The notes under the pieces: model-generated
What the model was told of the DNA's origin: nothing
Databases searched by the model: none
The model's input: the letters and a program-made list of their open reading frames with translations, nothing else
Assembly (NCBI RefSeq): GCF_963576675.1
Contig: NC_088911.1
Location: 131,009,929-131,073,928, forward strand
Reading direction: 5' to 3'
Length of the DNA stretch: 64,000 nucleotides
DNA from: Euphorbia lathyris
Lineage: Eukaryota > Streptophyta > Magnoliopsida > Malpighiales > Euphorbiaceae
Translations under genes and position numbers: made by a program
Shown: positions 43,656 through 54,850 of the stretch, piece by piece
Layout of the letters: the number at the start of each line of letters is the position of its first letter
Numbering within the stretch: the first letter of the stretch is position 1

Positions 43656-46600
43656 TTATTTTATTTGTTCATTCTTCCATTTTAACGCATTCTCATTAAC
43701 AGCAGCAACTTCTTTGTTTCCAGAATCTGACAAAATCCTCCAACAGTACTCAACTCTAAAATTCTTCAACTGATCAACCTACAATATTACAAAATCAATA
43801 TTACTAACATTCTCAAAATAATAACATCAGCCTATCATAAAAAAGATTTAAAAAAAACTCACAATGTTATCTCCAACTCCAATATCCCATTTATTAACAT
43901 CTTGTCCAAAATATAATTGCATATGCTTCATAAGGAAAACACCACACTCATCATTGTTGGTTGTGTCTTTCCACTTCAACTTCAAATGTCTTGCACTATA
44001 AGCACTGATATCATTCAAACACTCAGGGTTTTCTCTTTTAATATAAAGTGAATATGCTTTCACCTGGAAAACATAAAACAACATCTTATCAATATTAAAA
44101 CATATCATCAACTATTCAGAATATACAGTTAGTTTTTGCGAACATGGCAATAAATATATAGAACACAATTACAAAACTAAAAAACAGTTGAGTAATATTA
44201 CCAAAGCCTTTGCAAAACCCTTATATTTACTAGAAGGTTGTACACCTTTCTCAAGAGCCTTGTTATCAATAACGTCTATCTTTCCAGTAAAATGGTTGAT
44301 AACAAAAAGATAGAAATGTGCAGCATAAACAACCGGAAAGAACACCTAAAAAGATAAACCATTAGCAATCATAATAATTTCAAAAAAAATTACAGTAAAA
44401 CACAATTTACTTTTAATATAATTACCAAGTGATAACTCTGTAAACTATCTACTTTAGCCTTACGAAGTTCATAACTAATCCTCTCAAAAAAAGCATTGTG
44501 TCTTTCGCTGTACTTAGTAGTTCCAGGAACTCCATTATCAGTACATAGTAACGCCTATACAAAAATACAACATTCATATTAATATAATCCAATTTCTTTT
44601 TAACAAAAAAAAAATAAATATCAAAAAGTAAAAACACATACAAATGGTACAGTAGAGAAGAAGAATCTATGCATAGTAGTTTGACCCCTGCTCTTCCTTT
44701 CACAATTCAATATTCAAGACCACGCATCAACAATATTACAAACCAAATGATTCTTTCCTGACAAGGTCATAATCTCCTCTCTATTGATTGTGGACAAACA
44801 ATCACTATACAACAACTCACTTCAAAAAAAGCAAACAGAATAAAATAAAAACAATAAGTATATCTTAAAGAAAATTCAAATTAACACAAACAACATTCAA
44901 TTAAGATCTTACTATGGGTCTTTTTTACTTTCAGATTCAACTCACTTCAGTCATTCATGTATCTTTTTTACTTTCAGCTTTGTTCTCATTAACAACTTCT
45001 TCTTTCCCTCCTTCACTTTGAGTAACTGGATCTTCATTGCCTCGAGTATATTTACTCCACAAACTCTTGATCACATTACCCATCTCAACGCTTGTACCAT
45101 CTTCACCAAAAACAACATTAGCTTCTCTCAACATACAGTACATTTCATTAACTTTAGAACCCAGTTCTTTAGCTAATGATTGGAACTTAGTAAGAAATTC
45201 CTGCATATATAAATCCATAATAAAAAACAGGGCAAGTTATAAATAATAGTAAGCATGTTCTAAAATTTAATAAGCATATTCTAAAATTTAATAAGAATGT
45301 TCTAAAATTTAAAAACAAAGGGAAAGCTGTAATAACGTACAAAAATTTCTGCTGGTCCACTAGAAGAAGCTTCTCCACATTCCTTCCTATTGCCTCCTTC
45401 AGCATCTTGATTATCTTCATTCCTATTCGCTGCTTCTCTTTGCAAATTTCCTTCATCTCCATCCATACTTTCTCTTACCAAATTTTCTCCTACCAATATT
45501 CTCTTTAACACAATCCCACTTCCAAATCCCCTCAACTTCTCCAATACCATCCTCTTTTGAATTCGTTCTTTATTCCAAACAGATATCAATGGATAATCTC
45601 TTGGATTAACAACATTAGCTCGTTGAAGCCTATCAAAATAACTTATCTAGAAAAAAATAACAAAAATGAACAAGTTATACACAAATTAAAAAATAAACAA
45701 CCAACAAATATTGTCAAACACATAATCAAAAAAAGAAAATTATACTTACCAACAAGAAAGGAAGGGGGCTTGTGAAAAAAGTAGGACTCCTCTTCCAATC
45801 ACTGACAGAATCTAACAAATGCTTATATGCAAAAGAACACCAGTCCAGATTTGCAATCTCATTAACATTCCGACAACTATAAAGAAATTTATAGTTCATA
45901 GTCTGGTTCTTGGTTGAACGAATACAACAATTCACCGCACAGAATACGAAATGCAACAAAAACTCATCACACAATGGTTTCGTCTTCAGATCATTCAACA
46001 TAGCAATCACAGTACTATTAATTGGACTTCCACTCTCAAGTCCAAAATAAGACCTCCATTGAGCAAAAAAATCTGAACAATCATCTTCCCCAACATCTTG
46101 TGGCTCCTCAATCTCTACACCTCCACAAGGCAAGCCATAAACAGCTTGAAAATCTTCCTTAACAAACTTCAACTCTTCACTATTGTCCAGCATAAGGCTA
46201 CACCTATCTACATTAAAACTATTGACAAGCCTTTCACAAAAAGAAGCATTATGAACATCTAAACTTAGATCCAAAAAACCACCAAATCCAATCCGTTTAA
46301 TTGCATCCTTATGAGTCTCCGGAATATCATTAAGAATACCCATAAACTGTTTAGGAAGTATTCTTTGACCAAGAGCAGTCTTATTCCTTTTAGAAATATT
46401 TTCATCATCACCTACACTAACAACCTTCTTCCGTTTCTTTAAAAACCTAGAAGCAACAGATAGGTTTCTTGCAAACTTAACTTTCTTTACCTTCTTAGCA
46501 TCAACATCTTCCTTTAAAGCATCAACAGAAGGTTCAGAAACTTGAGAAGAATCAAAACCTTTGCTAGATAGACTCCTTGTTTGCCGCCTAAACGTACATT

Positions 46601-46946
46601 TGCTAGATTGACTACTTGTTTCCTGCTTCAACGCACCTTTAATAGATTGACTCCTTGTTTGCCGTCTCAACAAATTATTAGACGGAACGACATAACTAGA
46701 GAGCAAATCATTGTCAGCAGGAATGGTTGACATTGAAGGTCTTTTAGAAATGGAAGGTCTTTTAGAAGTCCTCTTAAATCTTCTAGATGTCTGTCTTTTT
46801 GCACTTATAGCTTCAACAGGAACAACACTCTTACCTTTTTTCTTATCTTTCATATCTTCATCAGAACAATATTCTTCAATAATTTCATTCAGCAAATTCT
46901 TATCAATCACATTACTTGGAAAAATCTCTTCTCCATTGCCGCCCAT
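43656..46946 (-). pseudogene. MULE A Ulp1-like gene, internally deleted
   Basis: Exon 1 (46946-45750, 399 codons) opens MGGNGEEIFPSNVIDKNLLN, is rich in Arg/Ser repeats (RRQTRSQSIKG, FRRQTRSLSSKG) and has a conserved second half (FMGILNDIPETHKDAIKRIG, PLCDEFLLHFVFCAVNCC). Exon 2 is 45659-45345; exon 3 about 45203-44930. The frame then meets 'aaagtaaaaaaga' and jumps to sequence that in B lies 2.1 kb further on (53411), so the exons carrying the GHW...LDP...Q...C protease domain are missing. The last exons remain: VFFPVVYAAHFYLFVINHF, KIDVIDN, TTNNDECGVFLMKHM (a second C48-like domain) and KWKNEQIK at the end. It probably makes no active protease. Confidence 0.8.
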
Positions 46947-48100
46947 TTTCTACAAAAAAAACAGAACATATACTAAACATTTTAGAACAAACAAATGAAA
47001 ATATAGAACAAATATAGAACAAAACATAAAACAAATGCAATAACTCATCAACAAAACGTAAACTAATGTAACAAAGCAATAACTCATAAACAGAACATAT
47101 GTTCAATATTTTAGAACAAAAACCATACAAAATAATACTGCAACAAACTTTGAAAGTTCAAACAAGCAAAACCCCCAAACAAACCAATATCTCATTAACA
47201 GAACAATTGTTCAAAATTTTAGAACAAACACATGCAAATATAGAACAAACATAGAACAAAAATAAAATCATTTTGAAACTCACTAAATTTCAAAATCAAA
47301 CCACAACAAACTTACAGATTTCAAACAAATGAAAAACCTACAAATCAAAAAGCAACAAAAATAAGGTATCAAAACTTAAAAATAGAGAACAAACATAAAA
47401 CAAAACAATATACCATTAACAGAACATACGTTCATAATTTTAGAACAACAAACACAAAATATAAAACAATAATAAAACAATATAAAAACATTCTCAAACT
47501 GAATACATTTGAATACAAAAAACATAGAAAAACATACAGAAACTTCTTCATAAAGTTCAAACAAACAAAACCCTAGAAAATAAAAAAAACTACAGAAAAT
47601 CGCTATCAAAATCAACGAAGAACATAAAACAACAAAATAAACCAAGAACATAAAGCAACAAACCTCGTTCAGACGAACAAATTCACGGAAAAAAACGAAA
47701 AAGCGAAAAAATGCAAACAAAAAAAATAAAAAAACTATAGAAAATCGCTCTCAAAATCAACGAAGAACATAAAACAACAAAATAAACGAAGAACATAAAG
47801 CAACAAACCTCGTCCAGATGAACAAATTCACGGAAAAAAATGAAAAAGCGAAAAAATACAAACAAAAACAATGAACAGAAAAAACGAAGAAGATAAGCAA
47901 TTAACCAAAGTTCAGAGGAACAAATACACGGTATAATTGATGAAATACAGAAACCAAATCTTCTATCAAAACCAAAGTTGATCGACTGTAGAAATGAGAG
48001 AAGATAGAAATGACGAAGGAGTCGAGGAAGAAGTCGAGGAACGAAGAGACACAGCTTTTCAACTTCAAAGAGACGCGCCACATCCAACCTAAAACTCACC
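46947..48100 (-). other. MULE A protease gene leader with motif arrays
   Basis: AT-rich 5' region upstream of the minus-strand gene. 'catatgttcaatattttaga' and 'attaacagaacaattgttca' forms recur at intervals of 100-250 bases. The block 47560-47700 is repeated at 47700-47840 ('aatcgctatcaaaatcaacg', 'aagaacataaagcaacaaac'), a tandem duplication of about 160 bases. ORFs here are artefacts of composition. Confidence 0.6.
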
Positions 48101-48109
48101 GTTTTTGCT

Positions 48110-48201
48110 AAAATTAATACCCCAAAACGACGTAGTTTTAGGTGGTTCTCACCTAAGGAAGTGCCCTCAACTAAGAAAGGGTTCTCACAAGAGCCATCTC
48201 C
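48110..48201 (-). repeat. MULE A right terminal region (protease end)
   Basis: The reverse complement begins GGAGATGGCTCTTGTGAGAA and contains GTGAGAAC again in 'taggtgagaaccacc', followed by 'aaactacgtcgttttggggt'. It mirrors the left end of B. Confidence 0.88.
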
Positions 48202-48215
48202 TATATATATATATA
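48202..48215. repeat. 14-bp TA repeat at the junction of A and B
   Basis: Seven TA units separate the two elements; the sequence CTCC-(TA)7-GGAG is the centre of the large inverted arrangement. Confidence 0.95.
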
Positions 48216-48300
48216 GGAGAGGGCTCTTGTGAGAACCCTTTCCTAGGTGAGAACTCACCTTAGGTGAGAACCACCCAAAACTACGTAGTTTTAGGGGTAT
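48216..48300 (+). repeat. MULE B left terminal region (protease end)
   Basis: It has GTGAGAAC, then AGGTGAGAACTCACC, then TTAGGTGAGAACCACC: three GTGAGAAC units spaced by about 17-20 bases, followed by 'aaactacgtagttttagggg'. Confidence 0.88.
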
Positions 48301-49371
48301 TTCATTAACCAAAACGTTGTGTTTTGGTAATAAGTTGCGCGCGTTTCTGAAGTTGAAGAGTTCAGTCGCTTCGTTCCTCGACTTTGTTCCTCGTCTTCTT
48401 GCTCATTTCTATCTTCTGTCATTTTTCTTCTAATCTAGCGTCGATCAACTTTGGTTTTGATAGAAGATTTGCGCTCTGTATTTCATCGATTCTACCGTGT
48501 ATTTGTTCCTCTTAACTCTGGTTAGTTGCTTATCTTTTTCGTTTTTTCTGTTCATTGTTTTTGTTTGCATTTTTTCGTTTTTTGGTTTTTTTCTGTGAAT
48601 TTGTTCGTCTGAACGAGGTTTGTTGCTTTATGTGTTTCGTTTATTTTGTTGTTTTATATTCTTTGTTGATTTTGAGTTCGATTTTCTATAGTTTTTTGAT
48701 TTTCTAGGTTTTCGTTTGTTTGATCTTTATAAAGAAGTTTTTGTATGTTTTTCTTTGATTTTTGTATTCAAATGTATTGAGTTTGAGAATGTTTTTATGT
48801 TGTTCTGTTATTGTTTTATATTTTGTATTTGTTGTTCTAAAATTATGAACGTATGTTCTGTTAATGAGATATTGTTTTGTTTTATGTTTGTTCTCTATTT
48901 TTACTTTTTGAGACCTAATTTTTGTAGCTTTTTGTTTTGTTGGTTTTTCATTTGTTTTGTAGCTTTTTGTTTTGTAGGTTTTTCAAAATGATTTTATTTT
49001 TGTTCTATATTTGCATGTGTTTTGTTCTAAAATATTGAATAATTGTTCTGTTAATGAGATATTGGTTTGTTTGGTGTTTTCGCTTGTTTGAACTTTCAAA
49101 GTTTGTTGCGGTATGATTTTGTATGTTTTTTGTATTCAAATGTAGTTAGTTTTAGAACGTTTTTGAGTTTGTTCTATTTTTGTTTTATGTTTTTGCATTT
49201 TTTGTTCTAAAATATTGATCATATGTTCTGTTGTTGAGTTATTGCTTTGTTAAATTACTTTATGTTTGGTTGATGAGTTATTCCATTTGTTTTATGTTTC
49301 GTTGTATATTTGTTTTATATTTGCATTTGTTTGTTCTAAAATATTGAGTATATGTTCTGTTTTTTTAGAAA
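48301..49371 (+). other. MULE B protease gene leader
   Basis: Counterpart of 46947-48100. It is T-rich with recurrent 'TTTGTTCTAAAATATTGA' followed by 'TGTTCTGTTAATGAGATATT'. No coding function is assigned; the open frames mirror T-rich composition. Confidence 0.6.
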
Positions 49372-52300
49372 ATGGGCGGCAATGGAGAAGAGATTTTTCC
49401 AAGTAATGTGGTTGATCAGAATTTGCTGGATGATATTATGGAAGAATATGGTTCTGATGAAGATAAGAAAAATAAGAAGAAAGGTGAAACTGTTGTTCCT
49501 GTTGAAGATAGAACTGTAAAAACACATACATCTAGAAGATTTAAGAGGACTTCTAAAAGACCTTCAATTTCTAAAAGACCTTCAATGCCAGCCATTCCTG
49601 CTGACAATGATTTGCTCTCTAGTTATGTCGTTCCGTCTAATAGTTTGTTGAGGCGGCAAACCAGGAGTCAATCTATCAAAGGTGAGTTGATTCGGCAAAC
49701 TAGTAGTCAATCTAGCAAAGGTACATTTAGGCGGCAAACAAGGAATCTATCTAGTAAAGGTTTTGATTCTTCTCAAGTTTCTGAAGCTTCGGTTGATGCT
49801 TTAAAGGAAGATGTTGATGCTTTAAAGGAAGATGTTGATGCTAAGAATGTAAAGAAAGTGAAGTTTGCAAGAAACTTGTCTGTTGCTTCTAGTTTTTTAA
49901 AGAAGAGGAAGAAGGTTGTTAGTGTAGGTGATGATGAAAATATTTATAAACGGAATAAGGTTGCTCTTGGTCAAAGAATACCTTCGAAACAGTTTATGGG
50001 TATTCTTCATGATATTCCGGAGACTCATAAGGATGCAATTAAGCGGATTGGATTTGGTGGTTTTTTGCATCTAAGTTTAGATGTTCATAATGCTACTTTT
50101 TGTGAAAAACTTGTGAATAGTTTTAATGTTGATAGGTGTAGCCTTATGCTGGATAATAGTGAAGAATTGAAGTTTGTTAATGATGATTTTAAGGCAGTTT
50201 ATGGCTTGCCTTGTGGAGGTGTAGAGATTGAGGAGCCACAAGATGTTGGGGAAGATGAGTCTTCAGATTTTTTTGCTCAATGGAGGTCATATTTTGGACT
50301 TGAGATTGGAAGTCCAATTAATAGTACTGTGATTGCTAAGCTGAATGATCTGAAGACGAAACCATTGTGTGATGAGTTTTTGTTGCATTTTGTATTCTGT
50401 GCTGTGAATTGTTGTATTCGTTCTACCAAGAACCAGGCTATGAACTATAAGTTTCTTTATAGTTGTAGGAATGTTAAGGAAATTGCAAATCTGGATTGGT
50501 GTTCTTTTGCATATAAGCATTTGTTGGATTCTGTCAGTGAATGGAAAAGGAGTCCTACTTTTTTTACAGGTCCCCTTCCTTTCTTGTTGGTAAGTGTAAT
50601 TTTCTTTTTTTGATTATTTGTTTTATAATATTTGTTTGTTGTTTATTTTTTAATTTGTGTATAACTTGTTTTTGTTATTTTTTGTAGATAAGTTATTTTG
50701 ATAGGCTTCAACGAGCTAATGTTGTTAATCTAAGAGATTTTCCACTGATATCTGTTTGGAATAAAGAACGAATACAAAAGAGGATGACTTTGGAAAAGAT
50801 GAGGGGATTTGGAAGTGGGATTGTGTTAGATAGAATAGTGGTGAGAGAAAATTTGGTAAGAGAAAGTATGGATATGGATGAAGGAAATGTGCCAAGAGAA
50901 GATAATCAAGATGCTGAAGGAGCCAATAGGAAGGAATGTGGAGAAGCTTCTTCGAGTGGACCTGCTCAAATTTTTGTACGTTATTACTTCTTTATCTTTG
51001 TTTTTAAATTTTAGAACATGCTTATTAGATTTTAGAACATGCTTAATATTATTTATAACATGCCCTGTTTTTTATTATGGATTTGTATATGCAGGAATTT
51101 CTTGCTAATGTTGTTTTTGGTGAAGATGGTACAAGTGTTGAGATGTCTAATCTGATCAACAGCTTGTGGAGTAAATATACTCGAGGCAATGAAGATCCGG
51201 TTAGTCAAAGTGAAGGAGGGAAAGAAGAAGTAGTTAATGAGAACAAAGCGGAAAGTAAAAAAGATTCAGGAATGACTGGAGATGTTGATTGTGATTTGTC
51301 TAGTCAAGATAGTCATCCTTATTTTAATTCTGAATTTTTTGATGAGATAGATAGGTTGGTTGAAAGAATTAAAAGAGAGAAGAAAGATCAGAGAGAGAGA
51401 GAGAGTAAAACTCCAATGAAGAAATCTGAAGAAAAATATTCTTGTCCGAATTTTAATTTGTTGAGTCAAGAGTTGCATGATTTTGTTGGAACTGAAGGTG
51501 GATCTACACAAGCAAAAATTTTGTTGAGAAATCGGATGGTGCATATATGAAGAATAATTCTGATCCTGAAGTAATGTATGTGAAAATAATTATTTTATAT
51601 TTTGTTTATGTTTTTTAATGTTTGTTATATTTTAGAACATATGCTTTATTGTTTAGAACATATGCTTTATTGTTCAGAACATACATTTTATGCTTCTGAT
51701 TATGTTATTCCTATTTGATTTTTTAAGTTTGTTTGTTTTGTCAACAGGTTTGTTGTTGATGATGAAGTTGATAACATGGTGATAGAAGATGCGGTGGATG
51801 TAGATTTGCAAGCTTTGCCTAGAAATATTCCAGATAAGTTACAGATATTGTGCAAATGGGCAAATGTGGAGTTGGTGAAAGGGAATTTTGTTAGCTATGT
51901 TGTTGGTGAAGAGTTGTTTGGACATTCTACTAAAACATTATTGTTGAGGCAGGATATATATTCTATGGTTCATATGGAAGAGATAACTTGCAACGTTATA
52001 ATTTTCTACATGAGGTATTTTGTTTTTGAAATGTTATAGTTTTATTTATATTAGTTGTAGTTGATTCTTACTATGTTCTTTTTTGTTTTTATGTAGCTAC
52101 TTGTTTAATTTGTTGAAGAAAAGAGGAATGGAGAAATTGTTTTATTTTGTTGATCCTCATTACACTTATTCCATTGGAAGTTCTAAAACAGTAAGCCAGC
52201 GCTCATATGAGTTGATGAATCAATTGAAGATGTCCATGATGGATAAGTCTATCTTTTTGTGTCCATATAATACAGGGTATGATTGTTTTAGTTATTTTAT

Positions 52301-54598
52301 TTAATATTTTTTAAGTAATTTTCTTTATTTTGAAATAATAATAGTATTATTTTCAGTGGACACTGGACGTTGTCAATTATCGATTTGAAGAAATTTAGAG
52401 CTTATTGGTTGGATCCGTTGAGAAGACGTTTGCCAAAGGGAGATGTATGGATTGATGTTGTGAATGAGTATGTTTTTTTGTTTGTATTTTGTTTTATAGT
52501 TTATTTGATATATAACTATGTTTGAAGATTAAGATGATGTACCTGATTTTAATGATTTTTATTTTAACAGGGCTCTTCAATTATACTCTGAGAATGATGA
52601 AGTTAAAGTCAAATGGACTGCACTTTTGGTAATTCTTAACTTGTATATTTGTTTTGTACATGTGTGAAATTTTTTAGAACGTAAAGGTTAGGTTGATGTA
52701 CATTATTTTAATGTTGTGCTTGTTGTGTTGTACGGTGTGCCAGAGCAAAAAGATCACAAAACATGTGGTTTTTTTTTGTAATGCGGTTCATGAGAGATAT
52801 TGTGATGGACAAGGATTTGAAGTTTGCTGAAAAGGTATAGTGCATTTATAATAAAGGTTTTGTTGTATTATTTTGAAATTATAGTTTGTTTTATGGTTTT
52901 AATTTTTTTTTTATTTTATAGTGGAAAAGTAGGTGTGGTATGAAATATAGTCAATTTGATTTGGATGAAGTTCGGGAAGAGTTTGTTGAAGAAGTGTTGA
53001 GAGTAGGAGTTAATGGGCTTGATGAATGTTTTGCTGATGTTGTTTCTGATAGTAATGCAATGTAAGTGATATTTAAGAATTTTTCTAATTTAGATCATGT
53101 GTATATGTGTTTGGAACATATGATTTATATTTTAGAACATGAGAATAGAATTTAAGAGTATGTGGTTTCTGTTTTTGAACCTGGATAATTTTGTCCCCTT
53201 TTGTTATTTTCTTTCTGTTGTTAATAGGAGAGTACGCAAAGATGTAGTTGAGGAAGTGCAAGAAGTTGGTGTTGGAAATCGTTCAAAAAGGATTTCAAAG
53301 TTGCCTGGATATTTACAGTCTCCATTTTTGCTTGAGTCTGAGCGTTTACTAAAGAATATGCTTAGTTCGCGGAGAATGTTGGTTGAATATGCTTTTTGTA
53401 ATGAAGACCCACAGTAAGATCTTAATTGAATGTTGTTTGTGTTAATTTGAATTTTCTTTAAGATATACTGATTGTTTTTATTTTATTCTGTTTGTTTTTT
53501 TGAAGTGAGTTGTTGTATAGTGATTGTTTGTCCACAATCAATAGAGAGGAGATTATGAGCTTGTCAGAAAGCAATCATTTGGTTAGTAATGTGGTTGATG
53601 CGTGGTCTCGAATATTGAATTCTAAAGAGAAGAGCAAGGGTTCAACTTCTGTGCATAGATTCTTCTTCTCTACTCTACCATTTGTATGTGTTTTTACATT
53701 TTGATATTTTTTTTTGTTAAAAAGAAATTGGATTATATTAATATGAATGTTGTATTTTTGTATAGGTGATACTGTGTACTGATAAGGGAGTTCCTGGAAG
53801 TATTAAGTACAGCGACAGACACAATGCTTTTTTTGACAGAATTAGTTATGAACTTTGTGTTTTACTTTAATTATTGTTTGTAATTATTATGATTGCTAAT
53901 GGTTTATTTTTATAGGTGTTCTTTCCGGTTGTTTATGCTGCACATTTCTATCTTTTCGTTATCAACCATTTTATTGGAAAGATAGACGTTATTGATAACA
54001 AGGCTCTTGATAAAGGTGTAAAAGTTCATAGTAAATATAAGGGTTTTGCAAAGGCTTTGGTAATATTACTCAACTGTTTTTTAGTTTTGTTATTGTGTTC
54101 TATATATTTACTGTCACGTTCAGAAAATCTAAGTGTATGTTCTGAATAGTTGATGATATGTTTTAATATTGATAAGTTGTTGTTCTATGTTTTTCAGGTG
54201 AAAGCATATTATTTTTATATTAAAAGAGAAAGCCCTAATTGCTTGAATGATATCAATGCTTATGCTTCAAGACGTTTGAAGTGGAAAGACTCAACCAACA
54301 ATGATGATTGTGGTGTTTTCCTTTTGAAACATATGGAATCCTATTTTGGACAAGATGAGGCTGGATGGGATATTGGAGTTCGAAAGAACAATGTGAGTTT
54401 TTTTTAAAATCTTTTTTATTATAGGCTGTTGTTATTATTTTGATAATGTTAGTAATAATGAATGGGATATTGTAGGTTGATCAGTTGAAGAATTTTAGAA
54501 TTGAGTACTGTTGGAAGATTCTGTCAAATTCTGGAAACAAAGAAGTTGTTGGTGTAAATGAGAAGACATTAAAATGGAAGAATGAACAATTAAAATAA
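49372..54598 (+). pseudogene. MULE B Ulp1-like gene with two C48-like domains
   Basis: About 15 exons. Exon 1 (49372-50589) opens MGGNGEEIFPSNVVDQNLLD and has three RRQTRSxSxKG-like repeats and a duplicated VDALKEDVDALKEDVDAK. Exons 2-5 hold EFLANVVFGEDGTSVEM, LQALPRNIPDKLQILCKWAN and YLFNLLKKRGMEKLFYFVDP. The first protease domain (52180-52840) has FLCPYNTG, GHWTLSIIDLKKFRAYWLDP (His, Asp) and QKDHKTCGFF (Gln and Cys six apart). Directly after it a run of nine T shifts the frame before VMRFMRDIVMD. A second domain (53917-54390) has VFFPVVYAAHFYLFVINHF, KIDVIDN and STNNDDCGVFLLKHM, where Ser replaces the usual Gln. The exon ending at about 53850 is cut by a deletion relative to A. C48 proteases cut SUMO or similar modifiers; the target here is unknown. 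As read it is probably inactive. Confidence 0.78.
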
Positions 54599-54850
54599 TT
54601 GTATATTCTGTAATTGATGTAATTATATATGTTAGAACGTAAGACATATTATTTTGGAACATGAAACATATTTTTTAGAACATACACGATTTTGATATCA
54701 GTAATGAAGTGTTTGAAACACATATTTTGAATTAGATTGGATGAAATAGTGGTTTCTTTTTCTGGATGTCATATCTCAGTGTTGAGAAGGAAGGATATAA
54801 TGAGAACCAAATGACATCAGTATGTTCAGCTTCTTACATAGAAAAAAATT
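54599..54850. other. Spacer of MULE B, left of the insertion
   Basis: It has 'tatgttagaacgtaagacat', 'tttagaacatacacgatttt' and a 'ttcagcttcttacatagaaa' motif that occurs again at 56127-56147. No gene. Confidence 0.6.
54843..54850. repeat. Target duplication AAAAAATT, left
   Basis: AAAAAATT at 54843-54850 is repeated at 56041-56048, flanking the foldback element. It is low complexity, so weak alone. Confidence 0.6.

Larger units (their letters stand above)
39294..48201 (+). mobile_element. Mutator-like element A with Ulp1-type gene, 8.9 kb
   Basis: The left terminus GGGGAGGGATCAAGTGAGAA is next to a FAR1-type transposase gene (plus strand). The right terminus, whose reverse complement begins GGAGATGGCTCTTGTGAGAA, is next to a Ulp1-like protease gene (minus strand). 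Both ends abut TA repeats, the apparent target. The genes converge near 43 kb. The same family, inverted, forms element B (48216-59848). MULEs carrying Ulp1-like genes are known in plants (Kaonashi and CUMULE types). This copy has stops and a frameshift in the transposase and has lost about 2.1 kb of the protease gene relative to B. Confidence 0.85.

Noticed and set aside
48216..48300. Helitron terminus
   Set aside because: The ends are inverted repeats with TA-repeat flanks and a MULE transposase; no Rep/helicase and no CTRR-hairpin end was seen.
47376..48312. Several Phe/Cys-rich minus-strand ORFs, and the mirror ORF at 48716-48991
   Set aside because: They fall in the T-rich leader of the MULE protease gene, differ between A and B by frame, and match no domain; composition artefact.
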